From positions 1-41,264 of the IMG/VR virus record IMGVR_UViG_3300024262_003478: 41,264 nucleotides of DNA; one strand, 5' to 3'. A program made the translations under genes and the position numbers. The notes below the pieces were generated by a model. That model was not told the DNA's origin. It saw nothing but the letters and a program-made list of their open reading frames with translations, and searched no databases. Below are positions 24,081 to 31,347 of this stretch, piece after piece. The stretch is from a virus. Each line of letters begins with the position of its first letter. Positions within the stretch are counted from its first letter, which is position 1.

Positions 24081-24308
24081 TTATCCTGCTTCGTGAAAAC
24101 TGCCTTTATGTTCCTCACAATGTTTTCTTGCCTGTTCTTTACTCCACTTACTTTTAGGATATCTGAAACTTTGCGTCGTGGTTGTCTTTTGTCCTTTTAG
24201 TCTGCCGATAATTATTGATAATCTACCCTGGCTTATACGTCTAAAACTACCCTTTTCAAAACCATCGGGACTTTTAATTCTGCAAGAACTTTCGTTAGGA
24301 TACGGCAT
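24081..24308 (-). CDS. Small conserved head-region protein
   Basis: Protein of 75 aa: MPYPNESSCRIKSPDGF ... GRLSIIIGRLKGQKTTTTQSFRYPKSKWSKEQARKHCEEHKGSF. This PNE-C-R ... G(R/K)LKG ... QS(F/Y)R(Y/F) ... W...AR.HC..H.G.F pattern is a widespread domain found alone or fused to phage prohead proteases and MuF-type proteins. Here it is free-standing, and no protease is encoded near it. GGAGGA lies upstream. Function unknown. Confidence 0.65.
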   Translation of the reverse strand: MPYPNESSCRIKSPDGFEKGSFRRISQGRLSIIIGRLKGQKTTTTQSFRYPKSKWSKEQARKHCEEHKGSFHEAG

Positions 24309-24337
24309 AATCTTGCGCTCCTCCTTGAATAATTAAT

Positions 24338-24366
24338 TTGTAATATTCATTTGTATATGGTATATT
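24338..24366 (+). promoter_or_regulatory. Rightward promoter of the HNH gene
   Basis: TTGTAA (24338-24343), 17-bp spacer ending TGG, TATATT (24361-24366): an extended -10 promoter. The GTG start at 24373 lies seven bases after the -10, at the expected transcription start, so the message would be leaderless. There is no ribosome site, which fits. Confidence 0.6.
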
Positions 24367-24372
24367 AATAAT

Positions 24373-24840
24373 GTGAATAAATTTTTTAAAATAGGAAATC
24401 AAAGATTTATAAAAGTTAAATGTCCCGATTGTGAACTTATGCACAATGTTTCTCATAAAAATTATTATGCTCAAAAAAATGGTAAACGTAATCTTTCTTT
24501 TAGGTGTACTAAGTGTGGACACGCCAGAGCAATGAAAACAAGGAGGAATCCAAATTTGAGAAAAGTTAATTCCAATGGCTATATTAAAATTTATGTTCCG
24601 GAAAATCCTATGTCTGATAAAAGAGGTGAAGTCTATGAACACCGTCTTGTAATGTCTAAGATTCTTAATCGTCCTCTTCAAAGTTGGGAACACGTTCATC
24701 ATAAAGATGGGAATAGGGCAAATAATTCTCCAGATAATCTTGAACTTCACCCCAATAGCGAACATCAAACAATAAGATTTATGAAAGAAAGAATTTATTA
24801 TCTTGAAAATTTGCTTACAAAACATAATATTCCTTTTTAA
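24373..24840 (+). CDS. HNH endonuclease, inserted on the opposite strand
   Basis: Protein of 155 aa starting at GTG. An N-terminal zinc ribbon (CPDC near 18, CTKC near 54) is followed by RKVNSNGYIKIYVPENP, YEHRLVMSK and the HNH core WEHVHHKDGNRANNSPDNLEL, typical of phage HNH homing nucleases of the HNH_3 type. It is the only rightward gene inside the late region. It interrupts the gene order between a 125-aa gene and the 75-aa head gene and brings its own promoter, as mobile nucleases do. Confidence 0.88.
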   Translation: MNKFFKIGNQRFIKVKCPDCELMHNVSHKNYYAQKNGKRNLSFRCTKCGHARAMKTRRNPNLRKVNSNGYIKIYVPENPMSDKRGEVYEHRLVMSKILNRPLQSWEHVHHKDGNRANNSPDNLELHPNSEHQTIRFMKERIYYLENLLTKHNIPF

Positions 24841-24855
24841 AATCATTTATTATTT

Positions 24856-25233
24856 TCACTTATGCCACCTTAATAAACTAATCGGATTAACTCCCCATTT
24901 ACCTTTAGGGCTGGGTTCATAGGGTGCTGTTTCGCAAATCATATTAGCTTTGCCATATAAACTCTTAGTCTTATCTTCAAGAATAACATCAACTCTAAAA
25001 TCTATCTCGTGTCTGCAATTCGTTATAATTTCTTTATCGTAAAAATAAAAATCTATAAGCTTATATATGCCAAATATTTTTTCAAATTCTTTTTCATTAT
25101 TATGGTATAACCAAGTTCCTTGTATATATTTATTTGCTTTTTTAAAATCCTTGTCTTTCCAGCTTTTAAATAGTTTTGATACTACATATTCCGATGTATT
25201 TTTATTATCTAAATTTAATTTCATTAACTTCAT
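24856..25233 (-). CDS. Hypothetical protein behind the MuF gene
   Basis: Protein of 125 aa with a helical first half (YVVSKLFKSWKDKDFKKANKYIQGTWL) and a beta second half (IDFRVDVILEDKTKSLYGKANMICETAP), reminiscent of NTF2-like or lumazine-binding-like small domains, though this is only pattern likeness. No signal peptide. TAATG overlap with the MuF gene; an AAAGGCGG site lies inside that gene's end. Possibly a moron or minor head component. Confidence 0.6.
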   Translation of the reverse strand: MKLMKLNLDNKNTSEYVVSKLFKSWKDKDFKKANKYIQGTWLYHNNEKEFEKIFGIYKLIDFYFYDKEIITNCRHEIDFRVDVILEDKTKSLYGKANMICETAPYEPSPKGKWGVNPISLLRWHK

Positions 25234-26180
25234 TATGCCGCCTTTAAATAAATATCATCATACCACTGCCCGAGTTCAGGATGTGAACTTTTATTATCCA
25301 TAAACTCTATCCAATTCGTAGTAAAATCTTTTGAACTAATAGCAACATCTGACGTATAGCACATACATTGGGGATGTTGCGGTATCATTGGTACACTCTC
25401 TGGTTTATATACTCCAACTCCCAATCCTTCGTCACCACCACTTGCAATATCCGCACAGATAGGACAAGGGTCTCCTGATGTGTGCCATTGCATACCTATC
25501 AAGCCAGGATTATTCATTGACGCTAATCTATCAGCTTCATTAAATGCCGCAGTCCGTTCAGTCCTTAAAAGTCTTGCTGCGTCAAAGGATACATTTCTAC
25601 CATGCAGTTTAGTTCTAATTGCACGTCTATCGGGATTAAGAAGTTTATCAAGTCGTGCCTCAAGTATCTTATCTGACGCTGGACGTCCTGATGCTATTTC
25701 TTCAAGCACTATCCGTTCAATTTCCCGTTTGGTACGTTTATTAAGTATCCATATTCTATCAGATAGTTTTAAGCCATCGGATAAAATTCTATCATATGTT
25801 AGTTTAACTGCCTCATTTGGCACACTATACAGTACCCTTTGCATATTGACATCAAAACCAGCCTCGCCAAGCCTCTGACTGTACTTTTTCAGCATTATGC
25901 GGTTTACATCTGCACCTACATCCGCACTTTCAATCAGTGCCTTATCAAGTATGCTTTTAAAGTCATCGGTTAGTTTAGAGGCTTCTTTTAGAAGTTCCCT
26001 GACTGCATATCGTTTCTGTGTATAACTCCATGTTTTTTTATCAATTATTGCCAGAGCCTCACGCTTTGCGTTGCCAGCAAAGTCAATATAAAGCCTGCCT
26101 AAAGCCCTGTCCTGCGCTGCGGTAAGTTTGGTATACTTTTCTCGGTTAGCCAGAATATATTTTTTCCATTCATCTGACAT
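25233..26180 (-). CDS. Minor head protein, SPP1 gp7/MuF-like
   Basis: Protein of 315 aa from the ATG at 26180-26178, which follows GGGG by seven bases; a GTG at 26204 lies inside a terminator hairpin and is less likely. The C-terminal MuF domain shows LLRTERTAAFNEADR, WHTSGDPCPICADI and the closing PMIPQHPQCMCY, the standard signature. Such proteins are packaged in few copies near the portal and are involved in DNA ejection or head assembly. Confidence 0.87.
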   Translation of the reverse strand: MSDEWKKYILANREKYTKLTAAQDRALGRLYIDFAGNAKREALAIIDKKTWSYTQKRYAVRELLKEASKLTDDFKSILDKALIESADVGADVNRIMLKKYSQRLGEAGFDVNMQRVLYSVPNEAVKLTYDRILSDGLKLSDRIWILNKRTKREIERIVLEEIASGRPASDKILEARLDKLLNPDRRAIRTKLHGRNVSFDAARLLRTERTAAFNEADRLASMNNPGLIGMQWHTSGDPCPICADIASGGDEGLGVGVYKPESVPMIPQHPQCMCYTSDVAISSKDFTTNWIEFMDNKSSHPELGQWYDDIYLKAA

Positions 26181-26193
26181 TAATTTTCCCCAT

Positions 26194-26218
26194 AAAAAAA
26201 GCACCCTTTCGAGTACTT
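26194..26218 (-). terminator. Intrinsic terminator upstream of the MuF gene
   Basis: Stem AAGTACTC/GGGTGCTT (26218-26211 with 26206-26199, two G-U pairs), GAAA tetraloop, then U7 at 26200-26194 on the minus strand. It ends the small gene cassette 26250-26773 and lies 14 bases before the MuF ATG. Confidence 0.8.
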
Positions 26219-26249
26219 GATTATATTAAATTTTATTTTTAAATATTAC

Positions 26250-26399
26250 TTATAACATTAAACAAATCATAACAACATATACCATACTGACTTTCCGTAT
26301 AAAATCAATTAAGGTAATGCCTTCAATTTCAATTTCAAAAACAGGTAATATTATGTTATGGCTTAATACATCTTTAAATTGTCGAGCCAACTCTTTCAT
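26250..26399 (-). CDS. 49-aa protein with hydrophobic C-terminus
   Basis: ATG at 26399-26397 comes directly after the TAA of the ribbon-helix-helix gene (TAAATG). The product starts MKELARQFKDVLSHN and ends in a hydrophobic stretch (VSMVYVVMICLML) that could anchor in a membrane. It is too short for confident calling, but coupling and position in a promoter-to-terminator unit support it. Function unknown; a toxin-like role is one possibility. Confidence 0.5.
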   Translation of the reverse strand: MKELARQFKDVLSHNIILPVFEIEIEGITLIDFIRKVSMVYVVMICLML

Positions 26400-26525
26400 T
26401 TATTTCTCTAATCCTTTTTCAATCAATTCTATAATTATGCTATTTATATTATTTCTGGTATCTGAATGGATTTGCCATATTTTATCATAGAGTTCATCTG
26501 GTAGACGTAAAGTTAAGATTTTCAT
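26400..26525 (-). CDS. Ribbon-helix-helix DNA-binding protein
   Basis: Protein of 41 aa: MKILTLRLPDELYDKIW then helix B ending IIIELIEKGLEK. The N-terminal strand (ILTLRLPDEL) and the following two helices are the MetJ/Arc/CopG fold; it would bind DNA as a dimer via the strand. Its ATG overlaps the TGA of the upstream gene (ATGA). It likely regulates its own cassette, as antitoxins of this fold do. Confidence 0.72.
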   Translation of the reverse strand: MKILTLRLPDELYDKIWQIHSDTRNNINSIIIELIEKGLEK

Positions 26526-26773
26526 TTGGACACCCTCTTAATATAAATAGTCATTGGTTCACCTGAAAAAACTTTGCCAATTGGATTTTCTTTAAATGGC
26601 TTCCACGTAATTCTTTCAAAATTTCCACTTGCTATTTTTTCTACTGGTTGTTTGGATTTTAACACCGTATTGGCTATCTCCTCTGCTTTAGATAAAAGTA
26701 ACCAATAGATACTTGTTTGTGCATATTTATAAATAGCATTTTTTAATTCTTCTTCCGATATCAAATATTCCAT
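26522..26773 (-). CDS. Hypothetical protein, first gene of a small cassette
   Basis: Protein of 83 aa with a helical first half (SEEELKNAIYKYAQTSIYWLLLSKAEEIANTVL) and a basic beta-prone second half (KPFKENPIGKVFSGEPMTIYIKRV). AAAGGAG is seven bases before the ATG. Directly behind the promoter at 26813-26841 and overlapping the ribbon-helix-helix gene. No family recognised; it could be an effector or toxin partner. Confidence 0.7.
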   Translation of the reverse strand: MEYLISEEELKNAIYKYAQTSIYWLLLSKAEEIANTVLKSKQPVEKIASGNFERITWKPFKENPIGKVFSGEPMTIYIKRVSK

Positions 26774-26812
26774 AAATAGACTCCTTTATAATCTTAATTA
26801 TATTGTAAGTCT

Positions 26813-26841
26813 ATCATAATATAATGATGTCAATTTGTCAA
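26813..26841 (-). promoter_or_regulatory. Sigma70-like promoter of the 26250-26773 cassette
   Basis: On the minus strand TTGACA (26841-26836), 17-bp spacer, TATGAT (26818-26813). A second TTGACA lies at 26833-26828. Transcription would begin near 26806 and reach the ATG at 26773 after about 33 bases. It lies between the portal stop (26852) and the cassette. Confidence 0.75.
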
Positions 26842-26851
26842 ATAATATATT

Positions 26852-28306
26852 TTATTTATTTTCCCCGTAAACTCCACCCATATTCTTTTCTTGCTCATTC
26901 TGTTCTTCCAGTATTTCAGCCGTTAATTTTTCAGGGTCCTCTATCCCCATCAAATCCATCTCATGCTTAATTGAACTTAACCCAGCCGACAGCCTCATTA
27001 TTGCAGTTTCAACTTCCTCCTTTTCATTTAACGGTACTGGCATATGTGTGATAATTTCAATGTCCATATCTTCGGGGTACGAATAAGATTCATAAATTGC
27101 CCTCATCTTCAGGCTGTCAGAATACATCTGCTCCAGTTTAGGCTTCCAGATAGTATTCTTGATATTGGTTTTTGATATCATAGAAGCAAACATTAGCTTT
27201 AAGGCTACTCCCGATAGATTGCCAAGTTTAGTTACTACTGACGGATTTATTTGTATTACGCTTGAAAGCTCAAACATTATATCTTTTAGATTATCTATGT
27301 GATTTTTTAAGGTATCAGTGTAAGCAAATTTAGATTCCAGCTTAGTTATGCTGGGCTTTACATCACCTGTTCCTGCACTAATTAAATCCCATACTGCACC
27401 TGGCTTCGTCTTTGGTTTGTTCTTATTACCTTTTGCATCAGTAAACTGCTTGATGTTAAGCATTATAGTTATTGCAAACATCTCAAAACGTAGTGCATCT
27501 GAAGAGTCCGAATACTTTTTGTTTAACTCATCAATTATCGGTATCAGGTCTGTAAGCTCGCTATATCCAAATACCATGCCAATAGCAGGGTTGTTTGGGA
27601 TAATATAGACTGGTATAAAATCAATATACTTTTTGCCATTGCCTAAAAATATCGGCTCCTGGATAACTTCCTCCACTTGCAAATTCATCTTCACGCTGTA
27701 GGTAGCTTCACTAAACAAACACTTGCCGTCTATCATTTCAAAGGTCTGCTTCCAGATAATATCATCGGACTTAAAAGCTACAAAATGAACTTTAGTTAGC
27801 TTCTCGTAGTCATCAAATGCAGTTATAGGAAAACATTCTATTCGGGGACGGGGTAAAAAACGTATTCCAAGCTTACTGTCATAAATCATCTTAAATACTG
27901 CACCACCAGAAGTATTGCACTCTTTGGCTGCCTGCTGAAGTTTCAAGTCCATCCTGTTTATTTTATGAATTGTGTACAGGTCTTTTTCTACTACATCAGC
28001 CTTCTTCTCGTTGGCTTTCTTCTCGGTACTTACAGCAATATCAATAGGCTTTTCAAACTGCCAGCCTGCGAGTTTATCCACGATATACCGACTATAATTT
28101 ATCGGTATTTGGGCAGGTTTTCTATCAGATGTTTGTTTAAATTCAGGGTATTTTTGCTCAATGTGCTTGAACACATCGTTTTCGTAATAATCATAATACT
28201 TTATAAGTGCGTTTAGTTGCGCCAGTTGTGCTTCAGTAAATACCGAATATGCTGTATTTTTGGTTTCTTCAGGATATACCAGTTGTATTAATTTTCTTAA
28301 ATCCAT
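26852..28306 (-). CDS. Portal protein, SPP1 gp6-like
   Basis: Protein of 484 aa. The YYDYYENDVFKHIEQKYPEF start, NYSRYIVDKLAGWQFEKPI, FEMFAITIMLN and LSNVVIQINPS-like ELSSVIQINPSVVTKLGNLSGVALKLMF blocks are typical of SPP1-family portals (wing, clip, stem helix with SGVALK). The acidic tail (EILEEQNEQEKN) is normal. The portal forms the dodecameric DNA gate at one capsid vertex. Order terminase-portal-MuF is conserved. Confidence 0.9.
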   Translation of the reverse strand: MDLRKLIQLVYPEETKNTAYSVFTEAQLAQLNALIKYYDYYENDVFKHIEQKYPEFKQTSDRKPAQIPINYSRYIVDKLAGWQFEKPIDIAVSTEKKANEKKADVVEKDLYTIHKINRMDLKLQQAAKECNTSGGAVFKMIYDSKLGIRFLPRPRIECFPITAFDDYEKLTKVHFVAFKSDDIIWKQTFEMIDGKCLFSEATYSVKMNLQVEEVIQEPIFLGNGKKYIDFIPVYIIPNNPAIGMVFGYSELTDLIPIIDELNKKYSDSSDALRFEMFAITIMLNIKQFTDAKGNKNKPKTKPGAVWDLISAGTGDVKPSITKLESKFAYTDTLKNHIDNLKDIMFELSSVIQINPSVVTKLGNLSGVALKLMFASMISKTNIKNTIWKPKLEQMYSDSLKMRAIYESYSYPEDMDIEIITHMPVPLNEKEEVETAIMRLSAGLSSIKHEMDLMGIEDPEKLTAEILEEQNEQEKNMGGVYGENK

Positions 28307-28526
28307 AATATTCCTTTATTAAAATTTCTTTTTCAATCCCATGTCCGCAACAAGCCGATTTAACACCTTTAATATAACCCAAGCAAGCGTCATATCCTTC
28401 CCGTGTTGGCATTTTTCCACATCTTATACAGGGTCTTTCAATATCGATAGATTGCTTATTGTCTGCATAAACCCAATCATTGTTGTAAATAATTTTATGT
28501 CCTCTTTGATGTGAATACGCTGTCAT
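28269..28526 (-). CDS. Small zinc-binding protein between terminase and portal
   Basis: Protein of 85 aa with an RGHKIIYNNDWVYADN start, CIRCGKMPTREGYDACLG and SACCGHG. The cysteine and histidine arrangement (CxxC ... C ... CCGH) suggests a zinc site. This protein is a recurrent small neighbour of large terminase genes in phages of Gram-positives; its role is not established. AAAAGGAAAT precedes the ATG, and its end overlaps the portal start by 38 bp. Confidence 0.68.
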   Translation of the reverse strand: MTAYSHQRGHKIIYNNDWVYADNKQSIDIERPCIRCGKMPTREGYDACLGYIKGVKSACCGHGIEKEILIKEYYGFKKINTTGIS

Positions 28527-28536
28527 TTATTTCCTT

Positions 28537-29775
28537 TTATCTAAATGAAAAATCAGCGAGTTTGGATTCGCCCATAATATCAAATCTTGAATACGCTCCA
28601 TATTTCATACTGTCGCAGAAGTGGTCTTGAAACTTAACTGGCTCCTCCATTACATTGCCGTCCTTATCTTCACGTCTTTTATAGCTCTGCAATTCCTTGA
28701 TTCCATTTGTACTCTCTGCAGTAACTCCGAGCATATGTGTCTTGCAATAATCTATCCCGGCCGTTACATCTTTACGGGCCTTGTGGACATTAAATCCAGC
28801 ATGATAAAACTCATTAATCCTATCCGGTTCAGAAGGATCTGCGTAAATCTCCCTGTACCTCTGTTCTACCGGTATTAATTTCTTTGCCCGTTCTATAAGT
28901 TCAGTATTGGTAAGTCCACTCTGGTACAGGAGTTCGTGAGTTATAAAGTCATTTTCAATCCAGTTAATTTCAGTCAACGCCGATGAGTTTGAATATCCGA
29001 AGTCCAGGCCGTATGTTATATCATCAACTTTTAGGCCATCTATAAACTTAATGCCGTCTTTTATCTCAACCTTACTATAAGTCTTCCACTTACCATATAT
29101 GATATTTTCAAGTATGCCCCACTGGCTTAACCTGAATATTTTATACAGGTTTAAATCAATGTCTTTTAGCCTATCAAGGCGCTTTCTATCTGTACTGGAA
29201 GCAAATGGATTATCATCTATTGTTGAATAATGTACCGCTGTATCCTCATCGGGTTTATCTACAATTTCAGTCTTAATCCAGGACAGTGCCGACAAAGGAT
29301 TGCAGGACAGAAACATCTGGTTAATTCCATCAGTCTGACGCCTCATCAGAATATCAAGATTTATAAATTCCTTAAACGTAATATCAATCGCTTCTTCTAC
29401 CCAGATATAATTGCCCTGCTCCAATGACTTGAGCTTGTCTACATCATCAAGGCCTGTAAAAAGAATTGAATTTAGTGAACCGTCTTTGCGTGTTATTTCA
29501 AGTTCAGTATTATTTATATTTACATATTTGTAGCAGTCATATTTCTTTAGAAAATCTACAACTAATTGAAAACAACTTTTTTTAACTGCTACCCTCGTTT
29601 TACGAAGTATAAGTGTTCGTTTGTTTTCTTCGCCAAAAAACTTATTGACTAAAAGATGCAACGCCACACTCCAGGACTTCGTGCTGTCCCTGCCACCTAC
29701 CAAAAAGTTTATTCTTTTGTCTGTTTGACATAGCCAGTTAAATACATTACTTGCTTTCAGGTTTCTTATTTCCAT
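28537..29775 (-). CDS. Terminase large subunit (PBSX-like)
   Basis: Protein of 412 aa. The ATPase has Walker A GGRDSTKS (27-34), Walker B IWVEEA (124-129) and the coupling motif SCNP (157-160). The RNase H-like nuclease has Asp258 in LDFGYSN, ADPSEPD near 320 and CDSMKYG near 393. It translocates DNA into the prohead and cuts it. Overlap of 29 bp with the small subunit gene. The type is used by headful packagers, in keeping with circular permutation. Confidence 0.93.
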   Translation of the reverse strand: MEIRNLKASNVFNWLCQTDKRINFLVGGRDSTKSWSVALHLLVNKFFGEENKRTLILRKTRVAVKKSCFQLVVDFLKKYDCYKYVNINNTELEITRKDGSLNSILFTGLDDVDKLKSLEQGNYIWVEEAIDITFKEFINLDILMRRQTDGINQMFLSCNPLSALSWIKTEIVDKPDEDTAVHYSTIDDNPFASSTDRKRLDRLKDIDLNLYKIFRLSQWGILENIIYGKWKTYSKVEIKDGIKFIDGLKVDDITYGLDFGYSNSSALTEINWIENDFITHELLYQSGLTNTELIERAKKLIPVEQRYREIYADPSEPDRINEFYHAGFNVHKARKDVTAGIDYCKTHMLGVTAESTNGIKELQSYKRREDKDGNVMEEPVKFQDHFCDSMKYGAYSRFDIMGESKLADFSFR

Positions 29776-30088
29776 TTAATATCTCTACTTCAAATTTTAA
29801 TGGCTCAATGCCACTTATTTCAGTATGTTGCATATCAGGTACAAACTTCTTCATCAGTGCTATCATCACAGCAGGGTTCATATATGCCATCCTTACAAAC
29901 TTCTGGAATATGCCTGGTTCGTTTTCCTGTGCTGCATATTCTTCTTCGGCTGCAATAGCTTCCTCTAACATACTAATGCTAAATTTATTTTTAGCTCCCT
30001 TAGGTCTACCAGGGTTATCTTCTTTAAATTTACCTGTATTCTCATCGTTATACCGTTTATCATCCGTTTTTATCGGTTTATCACCCAT
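29747..30088 (-). CDS. Putative terminase small subunit
   Basis: Protein of 113 aa. The N-terminal part has NPGRPKGAKNKF, an AT-hook-like basic patch common in small terminase-associated proteins, then helices (ISMLEEAIAAEEEYAAQ ... FVRMAYMNPAVMIALMKKFVPD). Position directly before the large subunit and size are the main support. It would recognise the packaging site. Confidence 0.68.
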   Translation of the reverse strand: MGDKPIKTDDKRYNDENTGKFKEDNPGRPKGAKNKFSISMLEEAIAAEEEYAAQENEPGIFQKFVRMAYMNPAVMIALMKKFVPDMQHTEISGIEPLKFEVEILNGNKKPESK

Positions 30089-30320
30089 TACTAATCACCG
30101 CTTTTAATGCTCTATTAGTTTCCACAATCGCACTCTTATAAGATTTCAATTGCTCCACCTTAATCCTTGCTTCTCCCAGTTGCCTGCTTGCGTCAAATAG
30201 TTCCTTTTCCAAGTCTATTAGTAGATTAGTATTTTCTAACATCATTCTTTGTGCTGCATGAACATTGAGTTCCTGTATTTCTTGAGCTGTTAATTTTTTT
30301 AACCTATCTTTTATTTCCAT
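30081..30320 (-). CDS. Small coiled-coil protein upstream of terminase
   Basis: Protein of 79 aa from ATG 30320-30318 (MEIKDRLKKLTAQEIQEL...), helical throughout with a heptad region (LIDLEKELFDASRQLGEARIKVEQLKSYK). An in-frame ATG at 30347 has a GGAAGAG site but lies inside a terminator hairpin, so the shorter form is preferred with some doubt. Stop overlaps the small subunit start by eight bases. It may assist terminase; no family recognised. Confidence 0.6.
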   Translation of the reverse strand: MEIKDRLKKLTAQEIQELNVHAAQRMMLENTNLLIDLEKELFDASRQLGEARIKVEQLKSYKSAIVETNRALKAVISNG

Positions 30321-30333
30321 GATTTTTGCAAAT

Positions 30334-30359
30334 AAAAAAGAGCCCATTTCTGGACTCTT
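30334..30359 (-). terminator. Terminator just downstream of the late promoter
   Basis: Stem AAGAGTCC/GGGCTCTT (30359-30352 with 30345-30338, one G-U pair), six-base loop, U6 at 30339-30334 on the minus strand. It lies about 50 bases after the expected start of the promoter at 30419-30449, an arrangement like the lambda pR'-tR' late control element. Confidence 0.78.
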
Positions 30360-30418
30360 CCTTGATATTTAGTTTTAAATATTTTGGTTGCTTCTGACTG
30401 TTATTGCTTATCTTAGAT

Positions 30419-30449
30419 ATTTTAGCATACTTTAGGTATGTTTTGTCAA
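30419..30449 (-). promoter_or_regulatory. Candidate late promoter upstream of terminase
   Basis: On the minus strand TTGACA (30449-30444), 19-bp spacer ending TGC, TAAAAT (30424-30419). The long spacer is offset by the TGn extended -10. The expected start is near 30412. It overlaps the last four bases of the upstream gene and is directly followed by a terminator. Confidence 0.62.
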
Positions 30450-30754
30450 GTCCTATTTTTTATACCATCTGGAATATCCCTATAATATCCAGTATATCTG
30501 CGGCTTATGTTTTTTATTTTTCTCAAGTGCCATTCGCAATTTTTCTTTGCATCAATAAGTTTGGATAATATTAATTCTTTTTCTATAAATCCCTGTTTCG
30601 CAAGAATAGCGAGATATCCTCTCTTACTTGAACTCTCTATTATATCAATAAAATCTGAATAACTTTCAATAGCTTCTATTAAATTCTTATCATATATTTC
30701 ACATTCTCTTTTTTTATAAACTAAAATTAATTTATTATACTTTCTCTTTCTCAC
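30446..30754 (-). CDS. Hypothetical protein, end of early region
   Basis: Protein of 102 aa starting at GTG with GGAGGATAA upstream. Helical and basic (KRKYNKLILVYKKRECEIYDKNLIEAIESYSDFIDII ... AKKNCEWHLRKIKNISRRYTGYYRDIP). ATGA-like overlap with the preceding gene. Its position just before the late promoter is where phages often encode a late activator or antiterminator, but nothing in the sequence proves this. Confidence 0.65.
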   Translation of the reverse strand: MRKRKYNKLILVYKKRECEIYDKNLIEAIESYSDFIDIIESSSKRGYLAILAKQGFIEKELILSKLIDAKKNCEWHLRKIKNISRRYTGYYRDIPDGIKNRT

Positions 30755-30960
30755 TTATCCTCCCTGTCAAATCCTGGTGGCGTGCGCATAAGCTTATCGT
30801 AGAACTTAAAAGGTTTATCCTGCCTTCTAACTGTGATATTTTGCTTAGAAGGTCTGCGGTAATGCCTATCACCTACTTGATTAAGAATTGCAAGGGACTC
30901 ATCTGAAATTATGTCAATAAAGAGAAACGAATTTTTTATCTGCTTTTTTATCTTTACCAT
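30751..30960 (-). CDS. Small basic hypothetical protein
   Basis: Protein of 69 aa, very basic (VKIKKQIKNSF ... DRHYRRPSKQNITVRRQDKPFKFYDKLMRTPPGFDRED). AGGAA precedes the ATG. It is the first gene after the terminator at 30974-31014. The RRPSKQNITVRRQDKP segment could bind nucleic acid. No family recognised. Confidence 0.6.
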   Translation of the reverse strand: MVKIKKQIKNSFLFIDIISDESLAILNQVGDRHYRRPSKQNITVRRQDKPFKFYDKLMRTPPGFDREDK

Positions 30961-30973
30961 AATTTTTCCTAAT

Positions 30974-31014
30974 AAAAAAAGGACTCCCAGAACCTTTTGA
31001 GTTCTGAAAGTCCT
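30974..31014 (-). terminator. Intrinsic terminator in the early region
   Basis: Long two-part stem (AGGACT ... AGAAC paired with GTTCT ... AGTCCT, 31014-31001 with 30993-30980, three-base internal loop), then U7 at 30980-30974 on the minus strand, 14 bases before the next ATG at 30960. It ends the transcript of the genes above. Confidence 0.8.
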
Positions 31015-31042
31015 CTTATGTTGTAAGCCAGACTTATATTAT

Positions 31043-31294
31043 TTAATTATTAAAATCACTTGGTTTTATTTTTTTTAGTGCCTTAAAAAATTTAGTTTGC
31101 ACAGGCTTGTGCCATTCAGTTGGTAGCCCGTTTTGAACCTTCATTTTTATTACAGTACCAAACTTTAAATCCTCCATATCTTGAAGTAATGCTTTTTGTG
31201 AAGGATTAATAAAAACAAGGCAAGAATTACTACCTGGTTTAATTTTTGTTCTGTCAATAAAATCAAATAATTCTTTTGTATCTACTTCTATCAT
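31043..31294 (-). CDS. Hypothetical protein
   Basis: Protein of 83 aa (MIEVDTKELFDFIDRTKIKPGSNSCLVFINPSQKALLQDMEDLKFGTVIKMKVQNGLP...). Mixed alpha-beta, no motif known to me. AGGAT lies close to the ATG. A possible -10 (TATAAT at 31315-31310, minus strand) lies 16 bases upstream, so it may have its own promoter. The last gene before the terminator at 30974. Confidence 0.6.
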   Translation of the reverse strand: MIEVDTKELFDFIDRTKIKPGSNSCLVFINPSQKALLQDMEDLKFGTVIKMKVQNGLPTEWHKPVQTKFFKALKKIKPSDFNN

Positions 31295-31309
31295 ATCCTA
31301 TTTTCCTAT

Positions 31310-31332
31310 ATTATACTTATATGTGTAACAAT
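31310..31332 (-). promoter_or_regulatory. Weak promoter candidate for the gene at 31043
   Basis: On the minus strand a perfect TATAAT (31315-31310) in a 53-bp gap; the -35 region is poor (TTGTAT with a 15-bp spacer). The start would be near 31303, leaving a short leader that holds AGGAAAATAGGAT before the ATG at 31294. Confidence 0.35.
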
Positions 31333-31347
31333 ACAAATGCTATTTTA

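Noticed and set aside
24295-24846. Long leftward open frame of 183 codons opposite the HNH gene
   Set aside because: Its product is Ile/Phe-rich nonsense mirroring the HNH frame; the HNH motifs on the plus strand are clear.
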